DNA from: Aspidapion aeneum
Taxonomy: Eukaryota > Arthropoda > Insecta > Coleoptera > Brentidae
NCBI GenBank assembly: GCA_963576565.1
Contig: OY755042.1
Span: 15,351,272-15,415,271 of the forward strand
Reading direction: 5' to 3'
DNA length: 64,000 nt
Positions 1 through 10,542 of the stretch are shown here, piece by piece. The stretch's first letter is position 1. The number at the start of each line of letters is the position of its first letter. The notes beneath the pieces are model-generated. The model saw only the letters and a program-made list of their open reading frames with translations, had not been told where the DNA came from and made no database searches. A program made the translations under genes and the position numbers.

Positions 1-208
1 GGATCTTTTGGTGCTCCTCCCAATTGCCGACCAGAATGTTTAGTAAACTCGGAATGCCCCTCCAACTTGGCATGCGTTAATCAAAAATGCAAAGATCCAT
101 GCCCAGGATCATGTGGTTATAATGCCCAATGTAAAACCATAAGTCATGTTCCTTCTTGTTATTGCTTTGAAGGATACACGGGTGATCCTTTCTTAGGATG
201 TCAAGAAT
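1..208 (+). CDS. dp: dumpy exon 1 of window (partial, unit B)
   Basis: The exon is cut by the left edge. It begins in the C-terminal part of EGF1 (GAPPNC), then has a full DPY module (CRPEC...ACVNQKC) and EGF2 (KDPCPGSCG to FLGC). The GTAAGA donor at 209 leaves phase 1, matching the next exon. A 79-nt intron follows. Confidence 0.88.
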
Positions 209-287
209 GTAAGAATTTCTTTATTTTTTTTTACTCGTACTAAGTCAACTTGATAACCAAAAAATCAAGTAATGACTCTTGTTTTAG

Positions 288-617
288 TTAAACCGATTGA
301 AGAACCAGTACATCCTTGTAATCCCTCGCCGTGTGGCATTAATGCTGAATGTAAAGAATTAAACGGAGCTGGATCATGTAAATGTATCTTAGATCATATA
401 GGCGATCCTTATACCGGATGTCGCCCAGAATGTGTAATGAATTCCGACTGTCCTAAGGACAGATCATGTATAAATACTAAATGTCAAAATCCATGTGCTG
501 GCACTTGTGGATACAATGCAGAATGTCGAGTTGTCAATCATATACCAAATTGTGACTGTGCTCCAGGTTTTACGGGAAATCCGTTGTCATCTTGCCATCC
601 CATACCTATCGCCCCTA
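288..617 (+). CDS. dp: dumpy exon 2 (unit C)
   Basis: One EGF-DPY-EGF unit of C type, with the NGAGSC sequence in EGF1 and GDPYTGC before the DPY module. EGF2 starts NPCAGTCG, with Ala where nearly all units have Pro. The acceptor TTTTAG ends at 287 and the donor GTAAGA starts at 618; both junctions are phase 1. The ATG at 272 lies in the intron and is not a start codon. Confidence 0.9.
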
Positions 618-2154
618 GTAAGATTTTAATATATTTTTGTAAATATTTTCTAGGGTTTCGTACCTTGCAGAAAGGTAGAATGAATGGATACTATAATCCT
701 CAAATATAATAAGACCTTGAGCTTAAGCTGTTTGCTGAATTTTGATATAGGGTCAGCTGGCCTAAATCGTACCTCTTTTTGGTTTTTATTTTTTTTCTTT
801 AGTACTAATAACTCTAATTATTTTTTTTTTATTCAAAACCATATGTCAGTCTTTTGGACACATACGAGCAATTTTTAAAATATGGTATTTTATTAAACTA
901 TGGAGAAACAAGAGTTTTTGTAAGGGGTTGCAAACGGTACGATTTGGGAAACTGGTTGCCTTAATCGTACCAGCAGGTTTTTAAATCGTACCATCGGGCT
1001 CTTTTAAGATTTAATAAATATAAAGAAGTACAGAGATTTGTTGTCATATGAAAAAAGTAGATATATAAAATCGGAGGTGTTATTTACAAAAAAAGCAACG
1101 TTTAAATTTTTTTTAAAAGAACATTTTTAAGTTTATAAACAGAAGTCGCACAAGTAATCACCCTTAACTGAGAGGTCAGAATACATTTCATGTGCGCATT
1201 TTCTACACTTGATGCACTTTATCATATCTTCGACAAAAGACTGGCATATTGTGCATTACCACTCATCAGCATTGCTTTCAATTATTATTTTATTTTTCTT
1301 AGATGAATGAGTTCTTTTAGTTTTTTGTTTTGACTTTCCTGGTTGAAGTTGAAAGATTTCTCTTTTGAAAGCCCCTTTTGTCTTTTTTAATTCTTCTTTT
1401 TTTACCTTTAGAGCATATTTTAATTCTAGCTTATTCTTATCCTCATAAGCTTTTGTTTAATATTGCAACTTTTTGCGCACCTTTTTTTGCTCTTTCATCT
1501 AATTTTTTTTACGACTTTTGGAAGTGGACGTAATGGCTCAATTGAAACAGCCTTACTCTTTTTGTTGACCTACTTTCCTAAAGTTTAAATTTTACTAAAT
1601 ATTATTGCTATCTCACCGAACAAAAAAAGTATTTAATTTATATAAATTTTAAGTAGCTTTTTCGTTTTAAAGTAAAAAAATCCAATTTAAGTGAATCAAA
1701 TTAGTATGGTGTTTTAATCAGAATAAATGTATTGTTCTACGACCAAAAGTTTACAATCTTTCTACATCAAAGCTTACAGAAACTAAACACAAAGGTTTTT
1801 AAACATCAACTAAAACTTTGGAGATAAAGCAAATCTAGAATGTTCATACACCGGTCAATTAATGTACGAAATTTTTGCCTCCACTTTATTATTTTTAAAA
1901 GCAATAATACTTAGTTAGTTAGGTTCAGTTTAAGTTTCTGACCTAATTAAAGTTAGTAAAAAAATTTTGGACATTTTCAGACAATATGTAAATACGCAGT
2001 AAAGGCTACTTGTATTTGTAAGGTGCAAAACCCTAGATACGCCCTACATATATTTATTCGAAATTCATTAAAGAAATATATATTTTTACTGTTTCTAAAA
2101 TTAGTTTATAAGATAATCACCAAAATCAAACTAAATTCCAAATGTTCTTTGTAG
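618..2154 (+). other. intron, 1.5 kb, AT-rich
   Basis: This intron separates unit C from unit D, which is the expected order, so no coding unit is missing. On the minus strand at about 1137-1560 it holds a decayed transposase tail, listed separately. I recognise nothing in the remainder beyond T-rich tracts. Confidence 0.6.
1137..1560 (-). pseudogene. decayed DDE (Tigger/pogo-like) transposase C-terminal tail
   Basis: Read on the minus strand, about 1137-1385 gives a Lys-rich stretch, then an acidic DEW followed by a stop codon, then a zinc-binding-like tail CTIC...KCIKC..CAH...YLCDFC. This C-x2-C...C-x2-C-x2-C/W-x-H...C-x2-C layout is typical of the C-terminal tail of insect pogo/Tigger-type DDE transposases. 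Upstream (1390-1560) the sequence stays Lys/Arg-rich but contains stops and frame breaks. No catalytic domain is seen. Family assignment comes from the motif alone; another zinc-binding domain is possible. Confidence 0.5.
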
Positions 2155-2469
2155 CTCCCAAAGAACCAACCAATCCTTGTGTGCCCTCTCCATGTGGGCC
2201 TTACAGTCAGTGCAAAAATCTTAATGATCATGCCGTTTGTTCTTGTCAATCCAATTATGTTGGCGCTCCTCCTATGTGTCGCCCTGAATGCGTAGTAAAC
2301 TCTGAATGTGCCCCTGACAAATCTTGTATTAATCAAAAGTGTCAAGATCCTTGCCCTGGCACATGTGGCATAAACGCAAGATGCAATGTTAGAAACCATA
2401 GTCCGATTTGTAGTTGCCAACCTGGATTAGTAGGAGATCCTTTTACACGTTGTATTGCCGAAGAAAAAC
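2155..2469 (+). CDS. dp: dumpy exon 3 (unit D)
   Basis: One complete unit with linker KEPTNPC, EGF1 HAVCSC, DPY CRPECVVNSEC...ACINQKC-like with SCINQKC, and EGF2 ending FTRC. The acceptor TTTGTAG ends at 2154 and the donor GTAAGC starts at 2470, phase 1 on both sides. Confidence 0.9.
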
Positions 2470-2529
2470 GTAAGCAGAAAACTAACTTTGTTACCTAATT
2501 GAAAAAAATAACATTGAAGTTTAAGGGCT

Positions 2530-3016
2530 TGGTTGTTAGCAATTGCTAGAAAAGGTTTTCTTTTCGATAAAAAAATGAGATAACACCTAAAATGTTTTAT
2601 TTGGGTTTATTTAAACCTCTCTTGGCAATCCCGTTGTCTGTCCGTGTGTGATTGTGTGTGTCTGTATGTCTGTCCGGCCCACGATAGCTCCGGAATCGCT
2701 GGACCAGTTTTCATGAAAAATAGTGTTTGACACTGTAACGAGGTTGATCAAAATCCATCAATGCTAATTTTTTGAGTTAAAAAATTTACAAAATGCAAAG
2801 TTTTTAACAGAGCATCCCATCAATATGCGGTTTGTTTTTCGGAATATGTTAGAACACGTTTTTCTCAATAATTTGTGCTCATTAAAAACTTCCTAGGAGC
2901 TTTCGTTTCTAAGATATTTGCAAATAACTGTTTTCAAGGCTGATCTAGTGTCGAGTTCACTTGGAGTGTGCTAATGTGCTAAGAATGTATCAGATCCGTC
3001 GTGGATTTAATTAATA
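2530..3016 (+). mobile_element. CT2 repeat copy 1 (~490 bp non-autonomous repeat)
   Basis: The segment begins near GCTAGAAAAGG and ends near ATCAGATCCGTCGTGGATT. It contains a GTCTGT/GTGTGT-rich stretch at 2635-2672 followed by ACGATAGCTCCGGAATCGCTGGACCAGTTTTCAT-like sequence. Two more copies lie at 27920-28378 and 31575-32084, same orientation. No open reading frame. It fills most of the 2470-3108 intron. The class is unknown; no clear terminal inverted repeats were seen. Confidence 0.7.
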
Positions 3017-3108
3017 TCAAACGAAAATTAACTTAAACTGTACATTGTTTGTTATAAAACTTTTTTCTAAACTATGTAAACGTTTGTTACAAATTGTAAC
3101 ATTTTTAG

Positions 3109-3750
3109 AAGTACCTAAGCCAGTTGAAAACCCATGTACTCCATCTCCATGTGGTCCAAATTCTCAATGTAGGGTAATCGGAACCCAAGCTGCATGTTCA
3201 TGCTTACCAAATTACATCGGCAGATCACCAAATTGTCGTCCAGAATGCAGGGTAAATCAAGACTGCATTGGCAGTTTAGCCTGTATAAACGAGAAGTGTA
3301 TAGATCCTTGTCCAGGCTCATGTGGTCCTAATGCATTATGTAGTGTTATTAATCACTCTCCTCAATGTCACTGCCAAGAAGGGTATACTGGAGATCCATT
3401 TAACGGCTGCGCATTCGTTATTTCTATTGAACCTTTGGAAGAAGACTCTGACCCATGTAATCCTTCGCCTTGTGGCGCCAATGCGATATGCAAGGAAAGA
3501 AATGGCGCTGGATCATGTGCATGTATTCCTGAATATAGAGGAGATCCGTATACTGGATGTAGGCCCGAATGTATTACAAACTCAGATTGTTCAAACAACA
3601 AAGCATGTCTTAATAATAAATGTCGTGATCCATGCCCTGGCATATGTGGTGTTAACGCAGAATGCGCAGTATCCAATCACGTACCATCTTGCTTCTGTCT
3701 GGAAGGATACACAGGAAACCCATCGTTTTCTTGTCATTTAATTCCCAAAG
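3109..3750 (+). CDS. dp: dumpy exon 4 (units B+C), carries an RGD
   Basis: Two units without an intron between them. Unit B has QAACSC and SPNC; unit C has NGAGSC. In EGF1 of unit C the C5-C6 loop reads E-Y-R-G-D-P-Y (codons 3537-3545), an RGD where other units have QGD, HGD, FGD or IGN. The acceptor ends at 3108; the donor GTATGT starts at 3751 rather than GTAAG. Confidence 0.9.
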
Positions 3751-3809
3751 GTATGTTTACTTTCTTAACCTCTCCAACCACAAAAATACTCAAATATATT
3801 AATTTTTAG

Positions 3810-4118
3810 TCGTTGAACATGGTAATCCATGTCAACCATCCCCGTGTGGTCCTTATAGTCAGTGCAAAGAAACAGGTGGGCATGCTGTTTGCTCCTGCCT
3901 TAAAAACTATATTGGTAGTCCACCAATGTGTAGGCCAGAGTGTATGACTAGTGCTGAATGCCAATCCGATAAAGCTTGCATAAATAGTCGCTGTCAAGAC
4001 CCTTGTCCGGGCACATGCGGTATTAATGCTAGATGCAACGTAGTAAATCATAATCCAATATGTAGTTGTTCCCCTGGCTTTTCTGGGGATCCGTTCATAA
4101 GATGTTATGTAGAAGAAA
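3810..4118 (+). CDS. dp: dumpy exon 5 (unit D)
   Basis: One unit with GGHAVCSC, PPMCRPEC and ACINSRC in the DPY module. It is joined to exon 4 by a 59-nt intron; the donor GTAAGT starts at 4119. Phase 1 on both sides. Confidence 0.9.
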
Positions 4119-4461
4119 GTAAGTGTAATTTTCCTAATTCCTGCTAATAAATCTTAAAATTTTCTCTCGGGCTTTTTTAAAAACTTACTATTAGTGAACA
4201 CACACACATGTATAGTTTTTTTAAACTTACTTGTTTTAAAAATTATGTTAAAAAAATAATTCGTTAAAACAATTATTTCGGGTTTTTTGGACATTCTGTT
4301 TTAAATTTTTTACTTAGTTGTACTCTTAGGCACAAAATTTGTAACATAACATTGTAAAGCTCTGCTACCTTATAATTGGATGTTCACTAAGAATATCTGT
4401 TAGGTAGCCTAATTTTATGAAATAAAATAAAATATAAAATACAATTTATTTATGTTCATAG
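4119..4461 (+). other. intron, 343 nt
   Basis: AT-rich intron between units D and B, the expected order. I see no gene or repeat with a recognisable relative in the window. Confidence 0.6.
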
Positions 4462-4776
4462 AAAAAATTACTCCTCCCACAAACCCTTGTGAACCAAATC
4501 CTTGTGGGCTTTATTCGGAGTGTCGAGTTCATGGATCAACTCCAGCATGCTCATGCCTTCAAAATTACATTGGTCGGCCGCCAAATTGTAGACCAGAATG
4601 TAAAGCCAATTCTGAATGTCCAACTACAGAAGCTTGCCAGAATGAAAAATGCGTGGATCCTTGCCCTGGGTCTTGTGGATATAATGCCGAATGTACAGTT
4701 ATTACACATCGACCTGCTTGTACTTGCAAAATAGGCTTTAGTGGTGATCCATTTTCCGGCTGCGTTGTTATTCCAA
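4462..4776 (+). CDS. dp: dumpy exon 6 (unit B)
   Basis: One unit; EGF1 has EPNPCGLYSEC, with Asn in place of the usual Ser before PCG. The DPY module reads CRPECKANSEC...ACQNEKC. The following intron (4777-4839, 63 nt) is a multiple of three and has no stop in the exon frame. Confidence 0.9.
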
Positions 4777-4839
4777 GTAAGATAGATACTGATTACATAC
4801 ATGGAATATTAAGTTTAACGCACCTCAATAAAATTTTAG

Positions 4840-5166
4840 TTGTTGAACCAGTCGAGGAACATCGAACACCATGCGACCCATCTCCTTGCGGTGCTAATGC
4901 TGAATGCAAAGAAAGAAATGGGGCTGGGTCTTGTGTCTGTGTGCCAGAATATTTTGGGGATCCATACACGGGTTGTAGACCAGAGTGTGTCACCAACTCA
5001 GAATGTAGCAAAGACAAATCCTGTATAAATAATAAATGTAAAGATCCCTGCCCAGGCACTTGTGGAATCAATGCCGAATGTACTGTTATGAATCATGCTC
5101 CATCATGCGCATGTCTTTCTGGTTACACTGGAAATCCATTTACTTCTTGCCGAGTAATTCCAGAAA
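4840..5166 (+). CDS. dp: dumpy exon 7 (unit C)
   Basis: One unit with linker EEHRTPC, NGAGSC, FGDPYTGC and DPY ECVTNSEC...SCINNKC. Acceptor ATTTTAG to 4839, donor GTAAGC from 5167, phase 1. Confidence 0.9.
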
Positions 5167-5224
5167 GTAAGCTTAACTCATCGATCTCTTGTTTAATTTG
5201 TAATTAACGTTTTTATTTCTTTAG

Positions 5225-5536
5225 TTGTGGAAGAACCCAAAGACCCCTGTTTACCATCTCCTTGCGGACCCTATAGTGCATGTAAAAATACAAACAATAT
5301 TGCAGTTTGCTCTTGTCTACCAAGTTATATTGGGGCACCACCTGCATGTAGACCTGAATGTATGGGTAGTTCAGAATGTGCCCAAAACAAAGCTTGTATC
5401 AATTCTAAATGTGTAGATCCTTGCCCTGGGACTTGTGGAATAAATGCACGATGCCAAGTAGTGAATCACAATCCGATTTGTAGTTGCCTTGAAAGTTACG
5501 AAGGCGATCCATTTGTACGGTGTATTTTACAACAAA
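5225..5536 (+). CDS. dp: dumpy exon 8 (unit D)
   Basis: One unit, linker VEEPKDPC, IAVCSC, APPAC, DPY CRPECMGSSEC...ACINSKC, EGF2 ending FVRC. Flanked by introns of 58 and 65 nt, phase 1. Confidence 0.9.
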
Positions 5537-5601
5537 GTAAGCCATTGTAGATGTAGAAATGTACTTCAGTTACTAAACCTATTTTGTTTTTTAACTTTTA
5601 G

Positions 5602-5925
5602 AAATTGAAATTCCTAAAGATAGTGGTAATCCTTGTGTTCCATCTCCATGTGGAAAAAACTCACAATGTAGAGAAGTGAATTCTCAAGCTGCATGCTCTT
5701 GCCTCCCTGATTTCATAGGTCGACCACCAAATTGTAGACCCGAGTGCGCTATAAATGCAGAATGCCCTGGAAATAAAGCTTGTATAAATGAAAAATGCAA
5801 AGATCCTTGTCCAGGTTCTTGTGGATCATATACCGAATGTCAAGTTATCAGCCACAGACCTGTTTGTATGTGTGTAGCTGGATATACGGGTGATCCCTTT
5901 TCCGGTTGCATAATTATACCAATAA
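5602..5925 (+). CDS. dp: dumpy exon 9 (unit B)
   Basis: One unit, linker EIPKDSGNPC, QAACSC, GRPPNC, ACINEKC, EGF2 with GSCGSYTEC and SGC at the end. This is the third B-C-D round from the left. Donor GTAAGA starts at 5926. Confidence 0.9.
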
Positions 5926-6004
5926 GTAAGAGTTTGTTTTTTTCTAGTTTTTGTTTCTTTTTTCTGAACTTCAGAAACTTTATGTTCCCTTCTTGACTTT
6001 TTAG

Positions 6005-6328
6005 CGTCTGTAACTGAACAGCCTGCGACTCCTTGCAATCCTTCACCTTGCGGTGCTAACGCCGATTGTAGGGAACGAAATGGCGCAGGGTCTTGTGTCT
6101 GTTTACCAGAATATTTTGGAGATCCATATACAGGCTGTAGACCTGAATGTGTGGCTAACACCGACTGTGATAGGAGTAAAGCATGCGTAAACAATAAATG
6201 TATAGATCCTTGTCCAGGAACATGTGGACTAAACTCTGAATGCAGTGTTGTTAATCATATCCCAACATGTTCATGCATTTCAGGATATACAGGAGATCCA
6301 ACACGAGCCTGTAATCTTATACAAGCCA
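6005..6328 (+). CDS. dp: dumpy exon 10 (unit C)
   Basis: One unit, NGAGSC, FGDPYTGC, DPY ECVANTDC...ACVNNKC. EGF2 ends GDPTRAC, lacking the usual Phe after Pro. Acceptor TTTTTAG to 6004, donor GTAAGC from 6329. Confidence 0.9.
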
Positions 6329-6506
6329 GTAAGCTTATTTTTTATTTAGACATTACCTACCGACTTTTACAAAAACTGACTAAAATATATTATCAATTTT
6401 ACAAATTTATTGCTAGTTAAAATGTTGTAACATAATAACATAGAATTTAAAATATTTAACTAACATACTGTGACTAACCAAATGACCTAATGACTTTTTT
6501 AATCAG

Positions 6507-6815
6507 TTGTAGAAGACCAAAACCGGTGCCAACCTTCCCCATGTGGACCGTATAGTGAATGTCGAGAAATAAATGACCATGCAGTTTGCTCTTGTACTCC
6601 TGGATACATAGGGTCACCACCTGCCTGTAGACCCGAATGTGTAGCTAGTTCAGACTGTTCCCAAGATAAAGCATGCGTAAATCAAAAATGTGTAGATCCT
6701 TGCACAAGCTCATGTGGGTCAAATTCTCAATGCAGAGTAGTTAACCATAACCCCATATGTAGTTGCAATGTGGGTTATACTGGCGATCCCTTCACCCGTT
6801 GTACCAAATTTGAAC
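6507..6815 (+). CDS. dp: dumpy exon 11 (unit D)
   Basis: One unit, EDQNRCQPSPCG, HAVCSC, DPY ECVASSDC...ACVNQKC. EGF2 begins DPCTSSCG, replacing the usual PGT. The donor is GTAGGT at 6816, weaker than the GTAAG seen at most exons. Confidence 0.9.
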
Positions 6816-6873
6816 GTAGGTTACCTTCTTTATAACTTTAAAAACTTTTTCTTGACCTATTCTTCTATTTTAG

Positions 6874-7200
6874 CCCCTCCGCCCACCACTGAAGCCATAA
6901 ATCCTTGTGATCCCTCGCCCTGTGGACCCAATTCACAATGTAGAGTAATTGGTTCTCAACCTGCATGTTCTTGCCTGCCAAACTATATTGGGCGCCCTCC
7001 TAATTGCCGCCCTGAATGTATTAATGATAATGAATGTGCCAACCATTTAGCATGCCAAAGCGAAAAATGTAGAGACCCATGTCAGAACTTATGTGGAATT
7101 AACGCGCAATGTACTGTTGTGAATCACAAACCTATCTGCTCTTGTTTTCCTGGATATTTTGGGGATGCAACTATATCCTGTTCTCTACCTCTTCCAACTC
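6874..7200 (+). CDS. dp: dumpy exon 12 (unit B)
   Basis: One unit with linker APPPTTEAINPC. The DPY module ends ACQSEKC and EGF2 begins DPCQNLCG and ends ATISC without the GDPF signature. It precedes the seven-unit exon; the separating intron is 62 nt. Confidence 0.9.
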
Positions 7201-7262
7201 GTAAGCAACCTTTACCGAATAATCACCTAAATAATGTAAACTAATTTATGACTTTCTTTCAG

Positions 7263-9491
7263 CTACAGAAAAGACTCCAGCCACTCCTTGCTTCCCTTCA
7301 CCTTGTGGACCAAACGCAGAATGCCGTGAAAAGAATGGAGCGGGTGCCTGCTTCTGTTCGCCAGAATACCAAGGAGATCCATATGATAACACTAGAGGAT
7401 GCCATAGAGAATGCGAAGTTAACACAGACTGTATTCCAAAATTAGCTTGTATTAATTATAAGTGTAAAGATCCCTGCCCAGGCACATGTGGTACGCTAGC
7501 TGAGTGTAATGTAAATAACCATGTCCCTACGTGTGTTTGTCCAAATGGTTTTACTGGTGATCCGTTCTTCCAGTGTAGAGAAATTCCACCGCCACCAAAA
7601 ACAGTTGAAAATCCTTGTCAATTTTCTCCTTGTGGACCAAATAGTCAATGTCGCAACGTTAACCAACAAGCTGTTTGCTCTTGCTTACCTGAATATACTG
7701 GAAGCCCTCCTTCCTGCAGGCCTGAATGTATTGTTAATTCAGAATGTCCTTTGGATAGATCTTGCATAAATCAAAAGTGTAAGGATCCTTGTCCCAACAC
7801 TTGTGGTCTTAAGGCGCAATGTACCACTAAAAATCATAATCCAATTTGTGCTTGCCCTACTGGATTTACAGGAGATCCATTTTCTCGATGCTATCCATTT
7901 GAAGTTACAGAAGCTCCTCAGACTGAACGGCCTCCATCTTGTCAACCATCTCCTTGTGGTCCGAACTCCATTTGCAGAATGACTGGTAATACTCCAACAT
8001 GTTCATGTTTGCCTGACTACATAGGAGCACCACCAAATTGTAGGCCAGAATGCTTATTAAGCTCTGAATGTGGAAGCAATCTCGCTTGTATAAACATGAA
8101 ATGTAAAGATCCGTGTCCAGGGTCTTGTGGTTCAAATGCTGTTTGTAATATACTTAACCATATACCGATTTGCTCGTGTGCCGAAGGTTATACTGGAGAT
8201 CCATTTACTTTTTGCAATTTAATACCAGCTCAAACCGAACCTTCTGTACCTGAAGATCCGTGCAACCCATCACCATGTGGACCCAATGCACGATGTGAAG
8301 ATGGAGTTTGTAGTTGTTTACCGGAACATATTGGAAATCCTTACGAAGCCTGTAGACCAGAATGCGTCATCAGCGCGGAATGTTCAAGGGACAAGGCATG
8401 TATAAGAAACAAGTGCGTGGACCCTTGTCCAGGAACTTGTGGACAGAATGCAAAATGCGATGTCATTAATCATATTCCAACATGTTCTTGTCCGACCGGA
8501 TACACTGGAGATCCATTTACAAATTGTCGTGTCTTTGAAGAACCCAAAAATGTTAGAACAGATCCGTGCAGCCCGTCACCATGTGGGCCAAATAGTCAAT
8601 GCAAAAATATTAACGAACATGCCGTCTGTTCCTGTATACAGGGATATCAAGGCTCTCCTCCAAATTGTAAACCAGAATGTGTCGTAAGCGCTGAATGTCA
8701 ACCGAATAGAGCTTGTGTCAATAGTAAATGTATAGACCCATGTCCGGGTTCTTGTGGCGTAAATGCAAGATGTGAAGTACGTAACCACAGTCCAATATGC
8801 AGTTGTGGGGCAGGAAAAACTGGAGATCCATTTAACCAATGCCGAGATATTCCAATTGTTGTAACACCTCCGGAACCAACAAATCCATGTTTACCGTCAC
8901 CTTGTGGACCAAACTCAATTTGTCGCGCAGTTGGAGAAACTCCATCATGTAGTTGCGAAATTGGCTACATTGGCAATCCACCTAACTGCCGCCCTGAGTG
9001 CGTAATCAATCCAGATTGCCCAAGTACTCAAGCTTGTGTTAATAACAAATGCAAGGATCCATGTCCCGGTAGCTGTGGTAATAATGCAGAATGCCACGTC
9101 ATCTCACATGCAGTATCGTGTTCATGCTCTCCTGGATATACTGGCAATCCATTCGTTCAATGTGTTGTACAACAGCCTGAACCGATGAACCCATGTGAGC
9201 CGTCACCTTGTGGAACAAACGCTCTTTGCAAGGAAAGGAATGGGGCAGGTGCTTGTGTGTGTATTGATGATTATCAAGGCAATCCATATGAAGGATGTAG
9301 ACCAGAATGTGTATTAAGTTCAGATTGCCCAACCAATAAAGCCTGTATTCAAAACAAATGTGCCGATCCTTGTCCAGGGGTTTGCGGTTCAAACACCGAG
9401 TGCTCAGTTATCAATCACGTTCCAGCATGTACCTGCATCATTGGATTCACTGGAGATGCTTTTAGATTCTGCTCTCCATTGCCAATTGAAT
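7263..9491 (+). CDS. dp: dumpy exon 13, seven units without introns (C-D-B-F-D-B-C)
   Basis: A 2,229-nt exon (743 residues) encodes seven complete units: C (ends near 7590), D, B, F, D, B and C. It is open from the acceptor TTTCAG (7262) to the donor GTAAGT (9492). The F unit near 8260-8540 is the first from the left with a short EGF1 (C-E-D-G-V-C). The first unit carries a D-N-T insertion before R-G-C and reads CHREC instead of CRPEC. Most other units here are on one- or two-unit exons, so at least six linker introns are absent. The ATG at 7751 is internal. Confidence 0.9.
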
Positions 9492-10542
9492 GTAAGTCTT
9501 TTAAAAGTCCTTAGTTTTACATATTAGATCATAAACTTGTGTGTTTTAAAAATTCCGATTTTATTTAAAAAATATATCCGTCTTAAAAGTGTTTCAATAA
9601 TTCTATTGCTGTTAGAAATGCTCGAAATCTTTTATTAAATAGGTTTCTATATTTTTCGAAAACTAAGGGAAACATGTATTTAGTGCCACATTTAAAATCA
9701 CATAAAATTTTTCCAAACGCGATTATTGCACTGTAAATACAATTATTGAAAAAAAATTCAACAATGTATCACTTATTTTTCCTGTTTGTTTAAATTAAGA
9801 AAGTATATTTATCGTTTAAAGGTAAGGATGTATTTAAATTTATAAAATAGAAAAAATTCGAGTACAACATGCAAAACACAAAATATGGATCATATGCACT
9901 GTAAAATACATAACAAGTTAACAGTAAATATAACTTCAAGTGCAATAGCATAGTTTGTTAACAAAGTTTTTGCGTAGAAAAAGGCTTTTGGACATTGAAA
10001 TGTATTGTATTAAAAGGTATTTGATAACTACTTTTACTCAAAAATTAAATACCTTAATTGTTTACAGCTTATTTAAATAGTACAAAACTTTTAGCAGTTT
10101 TTTAAATTTCTTATATTGTACTTTTTTATTTATTATATGATTTATACCCATGCTATCTCCCTGTTATAAATTGTTTAAGTTAGTCGGATTTAAACGATTT
10201 ATTATTGTTTTAAATCAAGGGATTAAATCCACCATGTCTAGAGGCCTATAAGTTTTTTCTACATTTTTAACACTTCTTGAAAAACTCTATGCTCTATGTT
10301 TTCAGTGGAACTCACTGTATATTATCTTTTATATGCAGTTTAAAAAAGTGGTTTTATACTAGAACTTTTTAAGGATCAGTTATACATTAAGTAACGCAAA
10401 TCAGAATTTTTTACTCCCCGTTTTTTCAAGAAAAAAATACTAAAATAGCATTGAGTGTAAAGCTCTACGTAATTTAAGAATGGTCCCTTAGGAAGTTTCC
10501 GAATGTTCGCTAACTATTTTTAAGCCTAAATTCTGTTTACAG
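9492..10542 (+). other. intron, 1.05 kb
   Basis: AT-rich intron between units C and D, the expected order. I see no coding remnant and no repeat shared with other introns. Confidence 0.6.

Noticed and set aside
272..290. ATG codons just upstream of many exons as translation starts
   Set aside because: They lie in introns upstream of acceptor AGs; the protein continues from the preceding exon in phase 1.
3322..3741. Shadow open frames overlapping exons on both strands (here and at most other exons)
   Set aside because: Cysteine codons of the EGF-DPY repeat make other frames stop-poor; none has its own motifs.
7263..9491. Notch, fibrillin or another EGF-repeat protein as the identity
   Set aside because: The 21-residue CRPEC...ACINxKC module between EGF pairs is specific to dumpy; Notch-type calcium-binding EGFs with a D-x-D/N-E start are absent.
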